Origin: Pisaster brevispinus
Lineage: Eukaryota; Echinodermata; Asteroidea; Forcipulatida; Asteriidae
DNA: 64,000 nucleotides
Direction of reading: 5' to 3'
Assembly (NCBI GenBank): GCA_023634235.1
Contig: JAMKCF010000016.1
Location: forward strand, 4,335,001-4,399,000
The position numbers and the translations under genes are program-made. Of the stretch, positions 46,511 to 59,384 are shown one piece after another. The notes beneath the pieces were generated by a model. The model did not search any database. It worked only from the letters and a program-made list of their open reading frames with translations, and was not told the DNA's origin. How positions within the stretch are numbered: position 1 is the stretch's first letter; each line of letters opens with the position of its first letter.

Positions 46511-48325
46511 CTGCACAAATGCAAAAAACCAAAATAACACAAATTATGATTTAGCCTTCGAGAAAGACTCTGCTTGGGTCGAAACATCAGGCCACAAACT
46601 ATTTATTGCAATAATAATGTTTAATAAAAATAATAACAATAATAATAATAACAATAATATAACAAACGTAGAAAAATGGTAACAACAAAAGGTAAAACGC
46701 TAAATAAATAAATAAATACATAGTAATAATAATATTAAGAGTAAAAATGAAAGGAGTGATTTGGAGAGCAGCGAGGATCCTGAGAAAGACCGATGAGATC
46801 TAAGGCAACGGGACGTAGCCCGACTCGAGGAGTTAACCGCACAAAGGAAACTCTTATCTTTCTTTTGCTTGCTTAGATACTTTTTTTTTTTTTTTTTTTT
46901 TTTTTTTAACTGTTGTGTGCTCCAGAATTGCATCTATGATAGAGATAGCCGTGTTGGTCTTATAGATGAAACAAGGAAATGGTAGCATAAAAAGAGCTGA
47001 AACGGAAAGTTAGTTTTGTTTTTACAGTGAAGACGCATCAAGACCCTAACGCATGAAGAAAAATATGTAAACCCTTAACGTCCCCACGCACCCTCGACTA
47101 CGCTGCAAAAACTGGGGCGTTAAAATTCTTAAAAGAGAACCAAATAGAACATTTATGTGAATTAAAATAACACCGATATATAGTTGTGTCGGCAGAAATT
47201 AATGTTACTTTAACACCCTCGGTTTTTGTGATTCAAAGTCACACTTCCTTGTGTTACGATTGAGCAAGGCGTTCTGGGAAAACAACGGCGCGGCGAGATT
47301 GCACTCCAGTGGGAACGAGGTTGATGCGGTTAATCACGCGCACACATTCGTTTTTGTTTCTTGTTCTTGGAAATGCTAAACACCACTTGCTTATTTTGAT
47401 TGCCGAATTAAAAACATGGCTCTTATTTCTGTGTACAGGTCAACAAATGTGTGGGGACCCGTTTTCAGAAAAGTAATGGTATTTTTTTGTTTTTGATTAG
47501 TTGGTCCAATGTCACGTATTAGTTTGTATTCTGCAATCGGAACCGTTCTTTCATTGCTAACGGTGCCAGTTTTAAAACGAAATGATATTACAAAAACAAT
47601 TTCAAAACATAATATTAGTAAAGTCTTGTCGATACCAATTTCCTTCGTGATCACTTCAAGTTGCCAAGTATAGAAATAAAAATAATAATAACAAATAATA
47701 CTAGTAATTAAAAATAATAAAACATAAAAAGTGCGATATAAAGTAGAAAACCAAAAACGTTGCCACGTCAAGCCTGCTTATAAATTGATTGGTTTTCGTT
47801 GGTAACCTTCTTTGGTAGATCATGAAACGATTTTGCGTTTAAACGTTCAAGCACTATCATTTCGAGACATACATCGGCGTACCTTAGCACTGACTGGTGC
47901 TCCGATTAAGAAATGTATTGACTAGATAATCAGATTAATCAGATTGATTTCTGCTCTTATCTTAAAATTGCTTCCAAGATAAGACTTCTTAAGACAAGTT
48001 GAAGCACCACATCAGAAATCAACCGGTTTCATCTTTGAAAACATAAAACTAAGATATCGCGAATGATTCCTGGCAGCGGGTAACGCGTTTCAACATTAAA
48101 GAACATGGTAACAAAAAAAAAAAAATAAATAAAATAAAAAATAAATAAACGAATAACTTGCAATAATTCCAATGAGAGCCTTGTGTTGAAACAGATATTG
48201 ACAATTTGCTCTTTGTGTGTTGAGATACCATTCGAAGATAAAAAAAGATCAAAGTAAAAATAAAAAAACATAAAAAAACATACCAACAAAAATGGAGACA
48301 GCAAAATGAGAGTGTTTCAACTTAC
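46511..48325 (-). other. Intron 1 of copy 5
   Basis: From the donor GTAAGT (48325-48320) to the acceptor CAG (46513-46511). It holds an inverted copy of the GTTTCGACCC tail at 46552-46600, AAT-rich tracts (46610-46735), a 28-base T-run (46880-46907) and A/T-rich repeats near 48113-48150. It aligns with intron 1 of copy 6. Confidence 0.65.
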
Positions 48326-48382
48326 CTTTGGTGTTTCTCGAACAAAAAGCTAGAAAAATTCAGCGGAAGAGCGAATGTGTGT
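48326..48382 (-). other. 5'UTR exon 1 of copy 5
   Basis: Leader exon of the second type ending CCAAAG before a GTAAGT donor. It is unrelated in sequence to the leader of copies 1-4 and is shared with copy 6 (56940-56996). Confidence 0.6.
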
Positions 48383-48405
48383 GGAATGTGTACTTGGGGC
48401 TGGTC

Positions 48406-48412
48406 TTATATA
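48406..48412 (-). promoter_or_regulatory. TATA box, peptide gene copy 5
   Basis: TATATAA on the minus strand. About 150 bases upstream (48413-48565) are almost identical to 57027-57185 of copy 6, including the palindromic-looking GTGTGTCATTGCCCACACAC. Confidence 0.7.
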
Positions 48413-51400
48413 GGATTCAGGTGCTCCATCACCAGCAGGAAGAAGCTGGATTACTGTTCAGTAAAGTGTGTCATTGCCCACACACTGTCATCGACTTTGA
48501 TTTAATTACCAGGGGTGCTATTAATCAAGCGTATCCACCTGTTCTATATTGATACCTGATAATGACGAGACCAAACTTTTGTTTTTTGTTGTTGTTTCGC
48601 TTGATCCGGTTTCAACTGAACTGATTTCCAACCAGGCTATAATACGCCCGAACGTATTTTTTTTTAGACAGCAAGATTCATTCGGGTTCATTACTGGTGT
48701 TCCATTTTAATTTGATTTGAACCAGCTCAAAAATTTAAACGTTACCCCCCCCCCTTAAAAACATGATGAGGAAGCGATTGTATCAAGTTGTTGAAGGAAC
48801 TATACGATTATTTGTTCAGTCAATACTGGTGTTCCACTTTAATTTAATTTAAAACCAGCTCAAAAAATCTCCTCCCCCCTTAAAAGCATGACGAGGAAGC
48901 GAGTGTTTCAAATTGTTAAATGAATTGCGCAATTATATTTTTTTAAAATCCTAGTTTTTTTGTTTTTATATTCTTATATTTTCTTTGTTATTAATGTGTT
49001 AATAATTTTAAGTTGTTCTTCTTTTAGTGTTTTAATTCGGTTAGGCTTCTGATTATTACTATTTTATCTATTAATTAACTTATTGTTTATATTTTTTCAG
49101 CAGTATTTACTAGATTGTTTGGTATTTTTGTTTTTTAATTTTTGTATGGTGGTTGTTTTTGTTTTTTCATTTGACTTTTGGCGGGTTACAGATATCTTTG
49201 TTGCTGTTTATAATATTTGTGTTTATTATTTTACTTGTCATGTTTTCTTTACTTTTTATTTTAATTTAGTTTGCTGTCTGTTTTAAATTATCGAATTTAT
49301 ATTGTATTTAAGAAGCGGGTCTAAAAGGACAAATCTTGTTTTGTTATTTTTTATTTTATTTTTTTTGCCTTCGCCTTCGCCCTTATGGACTTCCATGACC
49401 TAAGCTTCCAAACTGTCTCCACTTTTTGGCGTGACTCACAAACCACAGAGCAAGAGATAAATAGTGTGGCTATTCATGAATGCAATAATACTTATTGTAT
49501 TGTGTGGTCAGCAGGGTGTTACAATTCTGCCAGGCTAATACAAAAATATAACACAAACATGAAACTTGAAATGCTTTTTTATTTATTACTTTTCTTTGTT
49601 CAACCCACAATTATTTATGATTTAATTGCCTCTAATTAGACCAAAATTAGTAAGAAATTATTAAACAAAAATCAGACCAAAACTAATTAAAAATGAATAA
49701 AACAAAAACAAATCGAGGCTTAAGTAATTCCAGACAACAACTGGGCATGTAAAGAAGTCACTTAGATGTCAACAAATCACGGAATACGAAATATGACAAT
49801 GTTATAACTACAGGAGGGGGCGTCACATACAACTGGAAGACCTAAACGGATCTGAGGGTCTCTGGGGACCTACCACCCATAAGGGTTAAAATTACTTCCT
49901 ATCCTTTTCAAGAGTTGTTCATGCACTGAACACATAGAGTGTGTTGTAATAAGTAAGTAGTGGTTAAACAAAAAAGAACATTCATTTTCCTTTTACAATA
50001 CTACCAGCGCAACAAACGGTCCTCTATATTGTGGTGTGACAAATTGGGTTTTATAGCAAACTGTGTTCTGTGAAGGTAATAAACACACAAACCTTACGGA
50101 TCCGGGTTGTGGGGTCCTTTTATTGTTCGTCTAGTACTCCCTTTTCTAAAGATTTATCTCGTGGGGTCCAGGTCAAACAAAGAATTCCCTTGCCGGGTCC
50201 ATTGTTCCGTTGTTGAAAATAGGCCACAAGGGCGCTCCCTTAAGCCAACACACACACACACACACCTTCCCTTACCGATGGTGGCTTGTGGGGTCCTGCT
50301 ATTGTTGTTCTATTTGTCCCTTTTCTAAAAAATTATCATGTGGGGTACAGGTTCAACAAAGAATTCTCTTGTTGGGTCCATTGTTCCGTTGTTTTGGAAC
50401 ATACAAGAACCGGTGGGTGTGCTCACACACACACACGCGCGTAAACACCGGCAATTGTGGCCCCTCCACTGTTCAACCCTTTGTGATAGCAACCGTGGAC
50501 CACATTTTGTCCTTTGTGATAGCAACCGTGGACCTATTGTGCCTTTTGTTATAGGTCCCCGGTTTGAATGTGTATACCAAACCACACACACACAAACAAC
50601 CTTACGGATTTGGTCTGTGGGGTCCCACTGTTTTTCCCTTTTCTAAATAGTTCTCTTGTTGGTCCAAAGAATTATCTTGAGGGGTTAAAATGTTCTATTG
50701 TTGAAAATACCCCACTGAGGCGCTCCCGCAACCCCACATGTGTAAACACCGGCAATCGTAGACCCTCCCTCGCTCAACTTTTTGGATAATAGCCATAGAC
50801 CACAATGGTTTCATTTGTGATAACAATCGGGGACCTAATGTACCTTATTTTATAGGTCAACGGTTTGAATGTGGATACCTACCCACCCTTACACACATTC
50901 TCTAAAATGCATGCTTATAGAGCGTTCTTTTGTTCTTTCCTTTGTCCCTGCACTTAACAATTTCCCATAGACTTTGTACACAAAATTTCCTTTGGAGCAC
51001 CCTGGTTTTTAGAGCTTCAATATGGAGTCCTTTTATGTTCCGTTTTTGTTCAGGTACCAAAAGTGAGAGCACCCTTAATATGGATTTTGCATATGCATCG
51101 GGTAAAAATTGACCCAGATTCTGTTTTGTATTCCCTTTTTTGAAGAATGTCCTTATGGGGTCCAAGTTGAATAAGAGTTCCCTTGTAGGGTCCATTGTTC
51201 CGTTGTGTTTTGGACCCCACAAAGACCCATGCGTATGCCCACCCACACTCACACACCCTCTTTGTTCTCCCATTGTTTTCTCCCAGGTTTAGTGATGAAG
51301 GACATCAATTGGGAAAAAGGAATGTTTCCAAGTAACTGGAAACAGTTGCCAAGTGTAATTATGTGGTTTTCTTCGCGGGTTTGTTAAAATTTATTTCAGT

Positions 51401-51830
51401 TTGATGTTTTTCCACGACCAAATTTTACTTTAAAAACAGTTTATACAGCCTCAAGCGACGTTAAACTTGACTATTTTTACCGAAACAAAACGGGCACACG
51501 TAAAGCTCAATGATTGGGACCAACGTGGTCACGGAAGTTTGAAGACGTGCGAGACTTGAACGGTCTATTGAAAAAAAATGCCGAAGAGGTGGTTGGGACA
51601 TGTCTCAAGAGAGAGAGAAAGGAAGAGGCGAGAAGAAAACAAAGCTCCTTGATAGAAACCTATTTTAGGGCTAGAGTTATGTAGGGTTGGATACGTTGGT
51701 CTAGGAGCGTTTAGCATGAATAATTATATAGTATTCTAAATCTATGGTGCTGGACGTGCCTGTGTAAGGGTAGACTACCAGTGAAAAAATAATAATTTAT
51801 TGTTTTTCTTCTTAAAACATGCATGTATCA
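48413..51830. other. Upstream flank of copy 5
   Basis: 48413-49400 matches 57027-58130 of copy 6 and includes two units of a roughly 125-bp tandem (48700-48930). 49870-49990 matches the flank of copies 1 and 3 near 4160-4250. 50100-51290 holds tandem GTGGGGTCC modules. 51530-51730 is the recurrent AAGAGGTGGTTGGGACATG module. No gene is seen. Confidence 0.55.
50100..51290. repeat. Tandem GTGGGGTCC modules with CA tracts
   Basis: Units begin near 50108, 50289 and 50618 (GTGGGGTCC then CCCTTTTCTAAA), with a reduced unit at 51133-51215. Between them TTTGTGATAGCAACCGTGGACC is duplicated (50482, 50514) and CA tracts occur at 50252-50264 and 50426-50438. A single unit is at 17652-17900. Reading frames here follow the repeat and are not genes. 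Confidence 0.7.
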
Positions 51831-51879
51831 ATCAGTGAAAATTTGTGATTTTTTGAAACAAATTTTGTTTCCTCTGCTC

Positions 51880-54428
51880 AAAAGATTTTTTTTTCTTCAA
51901 AATTTCCAAGTTCCTTTTTGAGAACTGGCCAAATAGCATGTAAAAAGTAAAAACCCAGGGTTGATCTTTTGACCAAAAATGAATTCCATCAATGACCTCC
52001 TTCGAAATAATTTCCACATGGGTCGTAAGGTTATCTCTCTTGGCCTAGGATTATATCATATCTTATCATATCATATCATATCATATCATATCACATCATT
52101 TTATATCATATCAAATCATATCATATCATATCATATCACTCGCTTAAAATTGTTGACTGAAACTCAATATATTCGATTGAGACTAGTGACAAAACCATCT
52201 GCAGTAGTTTCAATCGATTAGAGTGAATTTCAGTCTAAAACTTTAAGAGAGCACATCATATTATATCATATCATATCATGTACTACATTCACTCTATTGG
52301 AAATAAGTGCATGCAAATTTTAAACGTACTGCTAGGAACACAACGACTGTGTAAGCGTGTGAGTTTATTCTGCCCCCTATATTTTTTTATTGTATTTTTT
52401 CGAGATGCTCACTAAAGTTTACCCGTGGGAATTTGTAAACAAAGCAACAAGTAAACAGATCTATACACGCGGATTGTTGTTATTGTGCTGAAGATGGATT
52501 ATCAAAATGTGAAGTTGCTTGACTTAGTTGTTAGCCATACACTTACTAGTTCCGCTGTACCATCGAACACTTAAAGACATTACAAAAATGGTTAACACAG
52601 CTTAAAACATCCAAAAATTCTTCCAGTGATCATTACTTGATACTCGGGTCGTAGTCGATTTTTGTTTCAAGTATCGTAATATAGCGCGCCACCATGAGTT
52701 TACATGACCATTTTATTGGTTCCTTTAAAAGAAAATGGAACTTTATACGCAACATATCTTCGCATTACTTAATATATAGCTTGCTCTGCATAAACGTATT
52801 TAAACATATTTAGTAGTGTTGCCGCTGTAGGTGTGGGGGTGGGGTGGGGGCTCAGATCCCATGCAGCCCCTAAAGAAGACGCAAAGACTGTCGTTTAATG
52901 TCACTGGTATCAGCGCTGCAATCTGTGTTTTTCAGCGCCCTAAACCAAAAGTGCGTCCCAAGGCACTTTACAGAGATAGAAATACTATTGACAAGAAACA
53001 ACAAATAAATAAACCTAGAGCCAAGAAAACAAACGTTAAATTTGATTTTTGTTTTCTTTTTTGTAGTACGTTATAAAGCGGGGGCTTACTTTTGAGGTTT
53101 TTTCCATGGCTTTTGACAAGTTAACTTAACCACTTTCGTTCAATTTTCAAATTTTCAAACATTAAAAAGTTAAAAGACGTCAATTTCTTTTCCTTGGTTC
53201 GTATCAACATTTAAAACAAGACACTTTACAGGTCAGAAACTCTCGGATCTGATTTAACCCAAATTCCAGTTCTCTTGGGGTCTGACCCATTCCTTCATTT
53301 ATTTGCTCTCATTTATTACTAATTTGTATTTGGAAAGATTATAATTTAGATCCGACGTTAGTAAACACCTCAGAGAAATTACCAAACGAATTTGTTTTCT
53401 TCTCAGAGAAATTACCAAACGAATTTGTTTTCTTCTCAAGTTTGATCATCCCTTCCTGAACTACGAAGCATTCATTGAAGTAGTCGCAGAGGCCGAAATG
53501 CAAACTCAAAGTATCTTGCTTTAACCTGTTATGCTGTCATGCATCGGGTAAAAATTGACCCAGATTCAACATTCCGTGAGGCCTGAAGAATTTATGGGGT
53601 AGCACGACCCTTAAGTTGCGTCAAATTGACCCAGAAATGGTTCAAACTAGTCTCTGGGTCAGGCTCCTTGGGACCTGCGATCCGGGTTGATTCTGGCCCT
53701 GGAGTTGTAAGAAGGTAATAACTTTCACTAAACCACTTGTAAGTATTTAAAAAAAAAAACGTAGAGACAAATAGTTCTCTTTGCTTTTAAAAGTAACTTT
53801 ATTCCAAACCAATCAAAAAAAACATTTTGTTATGTTCAATTCTGCTATTTTTTTGATTCTATACCTCTTTCAGTTTTCAGTATTTGTAATTAAAACATGC
53901 CATTATTTCATAGTTGTATGTACAAGCATTGATCTTATGATAGTTGGAATATTGGCACAGGACTCGTTCTTTTCGTGATTGGACACAGTTTTTGATAAAC
54001 ATGATTCCAAATCCCTCGAATGCGTCCTGAGTCAGTTACAAAATTTGCGTACACACAAAAGATCGAAGACATGCGTACTCTTGGCAGATGTAAATGTTAA
54101 CAATAATTTGATGTAGGCTTACATTTCGATCTCATTAAAAATTTCAGAATCAGCTAGATACCCAAACATGGCTTAGATTTACTTGTGTAAGTGCAGCAGC
54201 GATGCGATGGCAGTTCAAAGATCGTATTGACGTCACAGTGACGTAATATAAAATGGAAACAAGGTATGGTTTCTAACCATTAGGGTAACACTCTTTACAA
54301 CTGTGGTATAAACTAATTGTGTCTGTTTAGGTGGGTAGTTCTTAAGAGTTAAACAAAAAGAAGGAATCACACTTTAAAACGTCATCGGGGCGGGGTCAAG
54401 GTGTTTGATGTGAAATCGTTGTGGGAGT
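51880..54428. other. 3' flank and 3'UTR region of copy 6
   Basis: Paralogous to the flanks of copies 3 and 5. A short ATATC array lies at 52053-52140 and remnants at 52256-52279. The conserved 80-bp block is at 53222-53303. A 41-bp direct duplication with GAATTTGTTTTCTTCTC lies at 53363-53440. A candidate AATAAA is at 53803-53798 (minus), and TGACGTCA-type words near 54228-54245. No gene is seen. Confidence 0.6.
53798..53803 (-). terminator. Candidate poly(A) signal, copy 6
   Basis: AATAAA on the minus strand at the position conserved in copies 3 and 5. Confidence 0.45.
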
Positions 54429-55435
54429 TTAACTTTCGTGACAGATGAGAAATCGGTCGTTTCCAAACTTTCTCTTGTCGCACACGCAGCTCTGGCCAAA
54501 CTTGTAACAGTCTGTAAACAAAAATTGAAAACTGTAAATACATGATAGCAATAGTGACAACAACAACAAATTACACGGAGAAGCAACTATTTTATCTGAT
54601 TGGCTACTTTACACATGACTAGACCCGCAAGTTTACCAGCTATAGTTACTTCATTTTTCCAACACAAAGCAAAGCTTCAGAAATAGTTTAAGAACTGAAG
54701 GGTACTTATGGTGATTATGGTAATTAAATTGATGATGGTGATTAAGTGTTGTGGTGATTAACACCTATTAGTATAAACGATGTATCAAGTGACATTTCTC
54801 AATACGCCACTTAACCAATGAAATACAAAGTGCTACAGTGCAGGTGTGAGGTATAAATACATTTGCGTTTCACGAAGTGACCAATCTGGGATATCGCGAT
54901 AGATCTCATTATCAATTGCAAACTCGTTATTGTTTTTGTTGTTGTTGCTGTTGTCTTACAAAGTGACGTCCGTGTTTAGGAATTGATTTTTAACTGCTGC
55001 ATGAATGAAAGCACACATTAACAGGGCTGTACGAATAAAGTAGTCAGCTTTTTTCTGGACAAGTTAAATAAAAATAGTTAGCAGACTCCAAAACAGCAGT
55101 TCGAAAAAGAGTGCAAACTTAATCGCGATTTTCTCAAAACACTATTGTTGTCCTTCTTTTTTTCCGTGTTTTTGTGCACTGAAAAAAGTTTGGACATTTT
55201 GTGGCACGAGCGACAAATTACTGTGCTCTTCTAGAAAACAAAATGGTTACTAACCTTCAAGATCAGCTTGTGTCAAAGGTCCCATCCTGTTCTTTCCACC
55301 TCGGTTCCTTCCCTTTCCTCTCTTGACGTACTCCATGAGGTCTTCCACTGGGAAGTACTCTTCCTCCTCATCGGCCATGACGAAGGCAGTCATGACGGCA
55401 AGAGCCATAAGAGTAAGGATCAGCTTGGCGGCCAT
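54429..55435 (-). CDS. Secreted cationic four-cysteine peptide precursor, copy 6
   Basis: Exon 2 (coding 55255-55435, donor GTTAGT at 55254-55249) and exon 3 (54429-54511, acceptor after TTTACAG) give 87 residues. The product appears identical in protein to copy 5; the coding differences I see are silent (two near the start, one in exon 3). Signal peptide, acidic propiece, Lys-Arg, GKGRNRGGKNRMGPL and the C-x6-C-x-C-x12-C tail are all present. With copy 5 it forms the most recent or best-homogenised pair in the cluster. Leader exon 56940-56996; promoter 57020-57026. Confidence 0.85.
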
Positions 55436-55449
55436 CTTGAAGGGGAATT

Positions 55450-56939
55450 CTGCACAAATGCAAAACAAATATATATATAAATAATAATAAATAAAACAAT
55501 ATCAAAATAGCAGGAACAATATGACTAAAAACATTCATGAGAAAGACCATTGAGATCTAAGGCTACGGGACGTAGCCCGACTCGACTTGTTACCGGCAGA
55601 AAGGAAAATGTTATCTTTCGTTCGCATGCTGGTATAAGATCAAATAATAGTGTAACATATTTCGGTGTACAATTAAAAACACAATAAATACTTGGTGCTC
55701 AAGAGTTGCAGCTATGATAGAGATGGCTGTGTTAGTATGATAGATAAAAATAATAAGGACATGGTAGCATAATACGAGATGAACAGTAAGTTAGTTTAGT
55801 TTCACAGTAAGAAGACGCATCAAGACCCTTACGCATTAAAAACAACTGTGAACCTATCACATCCCCACGCACCCTCGACTTAACTGCAAAAACTGGGTAG
55901 TTAAAATACTTAAGAGAGAATCAAAATAAACACCATAGTGAGTTAAAATAACACCAACATAGTTGTGTCGGCAAAAAAATAGTGTTACTTTAACACCCTA
56001 GCTTGTAAATTTTTATTCCTTTCGGTTTTTGTGATTCAAAGTCAAACTTCCAGTACAATTGAGCAAGGCATTCTGGGAAAACAATGGCGCGGTGAGATCG
56101 CACTCCAGTAGGAACGAGGTTGATGCGATTTATTACGCGCACACAATCGTTTTGTTTCTTGTTCTTGTAAAACTCTAGAGTTAAAAGAAATGCTAAACAA
56201 CACTTGCTTATTCTGATTGCTGCATTAAAAACAGGGCTCTGTTTTCAGAAAAGTAATATATTGGGCTTTTTTCTTTTCTTTTTTGAATTAGTTGGTGTTC
56301 TGCAATCGAAAACGTTTTTTCAGTGCTTATGGCGCCAGTTTCATTATTATAATAAAAAATAAAATTTCAAAACATATAACTGGTAAAATAGAAAACCAAA
56401 AACGTTGCCACGTCAAGCCTGCTTATAAATGGATTGGTTTTCGTTTGTAACCTTCTTTGATAGATCATGAAACTCAATTACTTTTAAACGTTCAAGCAAT
56501 ATCAATTCGGGACATCCGTCGACGTACCTTAGCACGGACTGGTGCTCCGATTAAGAAATGTATTGACTAGATAATCAGATTGCCAGCGAATTGTGACTAA
56601 CTGGTACTTCGTTTGTATTTATTGTTTGGATAAGGTTAATCGTATACCAGCGAAATGTTTAATCTTCAGCTCTAATCTTAAAATTGCTTCCAAGTTAAGA
56701 CTTGTTTAGGCAACAATGATTCCTGGCAGTGGGTAATGCGTTTCAACATTAAAAGCATATAAAAAAATAATAACAATACAAATTGCAACAATTTCAATGA
56801 GAGCCTTGAATTGAAACAGATAGTGATAATTTGCTTTTGGTGCGAAATCGAACTAAAATAAGATAAAAAGTAAACAATAATAAACACAAAAATACATTTT
56901 GTAAAATGTAGAAAGCAAAATGAGAGTGGTTCAACTTAC
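55450..56939 (-). other. Intron 1 of copy 6
   Basis: From the donor GTAAGT (56939-56934) to the acceptor CAG (55452-55450). Aligned with intron 1 of copy 5 but without the long T-run and with several short deletions. No gene is seen. Confidence 0.65.
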
Positions 56940-56996
56940 CGTTGGTGTTTCTCGAACAAAAAGCAATATAAATTCAGCGGAAAAGCGAATGTGTGT
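56940..56996 (-). other. 5'UTR exon 1 of copy 6
   Basis: Leader of the second type, ending before a GTAAGT donor. Nearly the same as 48326-48382. Confidence 0.6.
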
Positions 56997-57019
56997 GGAG
57001 GGTGTACTTGGGGCTGACC

Positions 57020-57026
57020 TTATATA
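57020..57026 (-). promoter_or_regulatory. TATA box, peptide gene copy 6
   Basis: TATATAA on the minus strand, with the same strongly conserved upstream 150 bases as copy 5. Confidence 0.7.
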
Positions 57027-58188
57027 GGATTCGGGTGCCCCATCAACAGCAGGAAGAAGCTGGATTACTGGTCAGTAAAGTGTGTCATTGCCCACACACT
57101 GTCATCGACTTTGATTTAATTACCAGGGGTGCTATTAATCAAGCGTATCCACCTGTTCTATATTGATACCTGATAATGACGAGACCCAACTTTTGATTTA
57201 TGTCTTTGTTTCGCGTGATCCGGTTTCAACTGAACTGATTTCCAACCAGAATATAATACGACCGAACGTATTCTTTTAGACAGCAAGAGGCATCCGGGTT
57301 CATTATTGGTGTTCCAATTTAATTTAATTTGAAACCAGCTCAACATTTAAAACTCCCCCTCTCCCCCTTAAAAGCATGATGATGAAGCGAGTGTATCAAG
57401 TTGTTAAATGAACTATACGATTATTCATACATAAACTACTGGTGTTTCATCTTAATTTGAATTGAAACCAGCTTAACAATTACAAGTTTACCCCCTCCTC
57501 CTTAAAAACATGATGAGGAAGCAAGTGTATCAAGTTGTTAAAGGAACTTTACAATTATTTATAGTCATTACTGCTGTTCCAATTTAATTTAATTTGAAAC
57601 CAGCTCAAAAATTGAGAGTTTATCCCCCTCCCTTCAAAGCATGGTGAGGAAGCGAGTGTATCAAATTGTTAAGTGGAATTCACGATTATTAAAAAAAATC
57701 CCAGTTTTGTTGTTTAAACTACTATAGTTATATTTTTATGTGTGTATTTATAAGTTTAAATAGTTCTTCTTTAAGTGTTTTGTTTCAGTTAGGCTTCGAT
57801 TTATCATTATTTGTCAATTATTATTTAAGTTATTTTATTCTTTATTTAACAGCATTTACTACATTTTTTTTTTGGGGGGGTTGTTGTTGTTGTTGTTGTT
57901 TTTTCTTTTGGCGGGTTATAAGTTTCTTTGTTGCTGTTTATAATATATGTTTATTCTTTTACTAGTCATTTTTTCGTTACTCTTTAGTTTACGTAAGTTT
58001 GCTCTCTGTTTTATGTTATCGACTTTTTATTGTTTGTAATGAGCGGCTCTGAGAGGACAATTAGTTGTATTAATTTATTTATTTGTTTTGCCTTTGCCCT
58101 TTCCTGAAAATTCATGACCTAAGCTGTTTTAGCTATCAATTTTTTTAAATTTATTAATAATAATAATAATTATAAAAATAATGTTTAT
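57027..58188. other. Upstream flank of copy 6
   Basis: Paralogue of 48413-49400. It has more than three units of a roughly 130-bp tandem (57298-57690, each with GAAACCAGCT and GAGGAAGC words and a C-rich run) where copy 5 has two. T/G-rich low complexity follows at 57865-57905. No gene is seen. Confidence 0.6.
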
Positions 58189-58597
58189 GGCTTTTTAAAT
58201 AGCGCTCATATCCATCACTCAGTGACGCTCAATGCGCTTCAACATTAACTATTTTCCTGCAAGGTATGTGGGGCTTCGTTTGAAGTATGAGACCTACTCC
58301 TTTGCATAGCACCATGTAATGGTTTACAAGGTGCTGTGACGCAATATGCAGCCAATCAAACCAGGAACACCGGGGCGAACCCCTTCTTATTTCGATAAGT
58401 ACAATGGGTTCTTTTACGTGCGTTACACAACACACGGGAATAACGGCTTTACTTCCCATCCGAAGGACAAGGCAAATGGTTAAGAGTCTTTCTTAAGAAC
58501 ACCTAGTGTCACGACCGGGACTCGAACCCACACTCTGATGAGTCAGAAACACGAGACTTTGAGTCCGGTGCTCTTATCCGCTCGTCCACGACACGCC
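58189..58597 (-). mobile_element. tRNA-Leu-derived SINE, second copy
   Basis: Homologous to 21380-21789 along its length. The head, on the minus strand, has TGGACGAGCGGATAAGAG, GGACTCAAAG and GGTTCGAGTCCC; the core has CCTTCGGATGGGA; the tail ends in GAGCGCTATTTAAAAAGCC. Being outside the foldback element, it shows the SINE is independently dispersed. Confidence 0.75.
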
Positions 58598-59384
58598 ACG
58601 TGTTAAAATTAAACATGTTAGAACAGTTTGTAAGCCGTTTCGGAAGCTTTCTTGCATGAAATGCAACTCTAAAACTCTTTGGATAACAACACTGATAACA
58701 ATCTAAAGACAAAACATAAATGGATGGGGGAAAAAACTCAAGTAAATAAATCTACATTTAAAATGCTTACGTAGAAATTGGGACTGTTATCTAATGTTCC
58801 CAAATGTTTTTCCACCACAAAACGAATACCATCAACAATTGTTCGTGGCCACAATGTCGTATCTAATGACTTGCTCGTACACGGCTACATGTTTGAATTC
58901 ACTCTTCCCTCTGTAAACAAAACGACGGTTGCAACTAAAAAGGAAAGTCACTTTATAACAAAGGAAGTAGGCTGCTTTTAGCCAAACATGAGAGTGAAAA
59001 CGTAAAGTTTACTGGTCACTTGGTATTGTGACATTATATATTATAATTTCCACATAAATTCAAGAGTTAAACAGAAAATAAAAGGAAATATTTCCGGTTA
59101 CGCCACTGTATTACGGGATCGAGATGCTGTATGGCCTCAACTTGATTAGGGGATCAAGAAATCACTTTTCCCGGTAACATTTCTGTCAGCAAAAAACAGG
59201 CAAGCCTACCCAGAAATATCAATAATTAATAGGAACACACAGTCATCCACCATTGAATGAAGACTCTAACGAATTCTAGGTCACAATTAACCCGGAAGGT
59301 CCGAGGGGAAATTACCCTTAACTTTGTCAGACTGACCTTGGAACTTGCTTTAAAAAAGAGACTTTATCTCAGATTATGCGTCAG
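58598..59384. other. Intergenic, nothing recognised
   Basis: No homology to the other blocks that I can see. The longest frame (58778-58981) has no motif or family resemblance. Confidence 0.5.

Noticed and set aside
50107..50789. Several overlapping plus-strand frames with His-Thr repeats
   Set aside because: They arise from CA tracts and tandem GTGGGGTCC modules.
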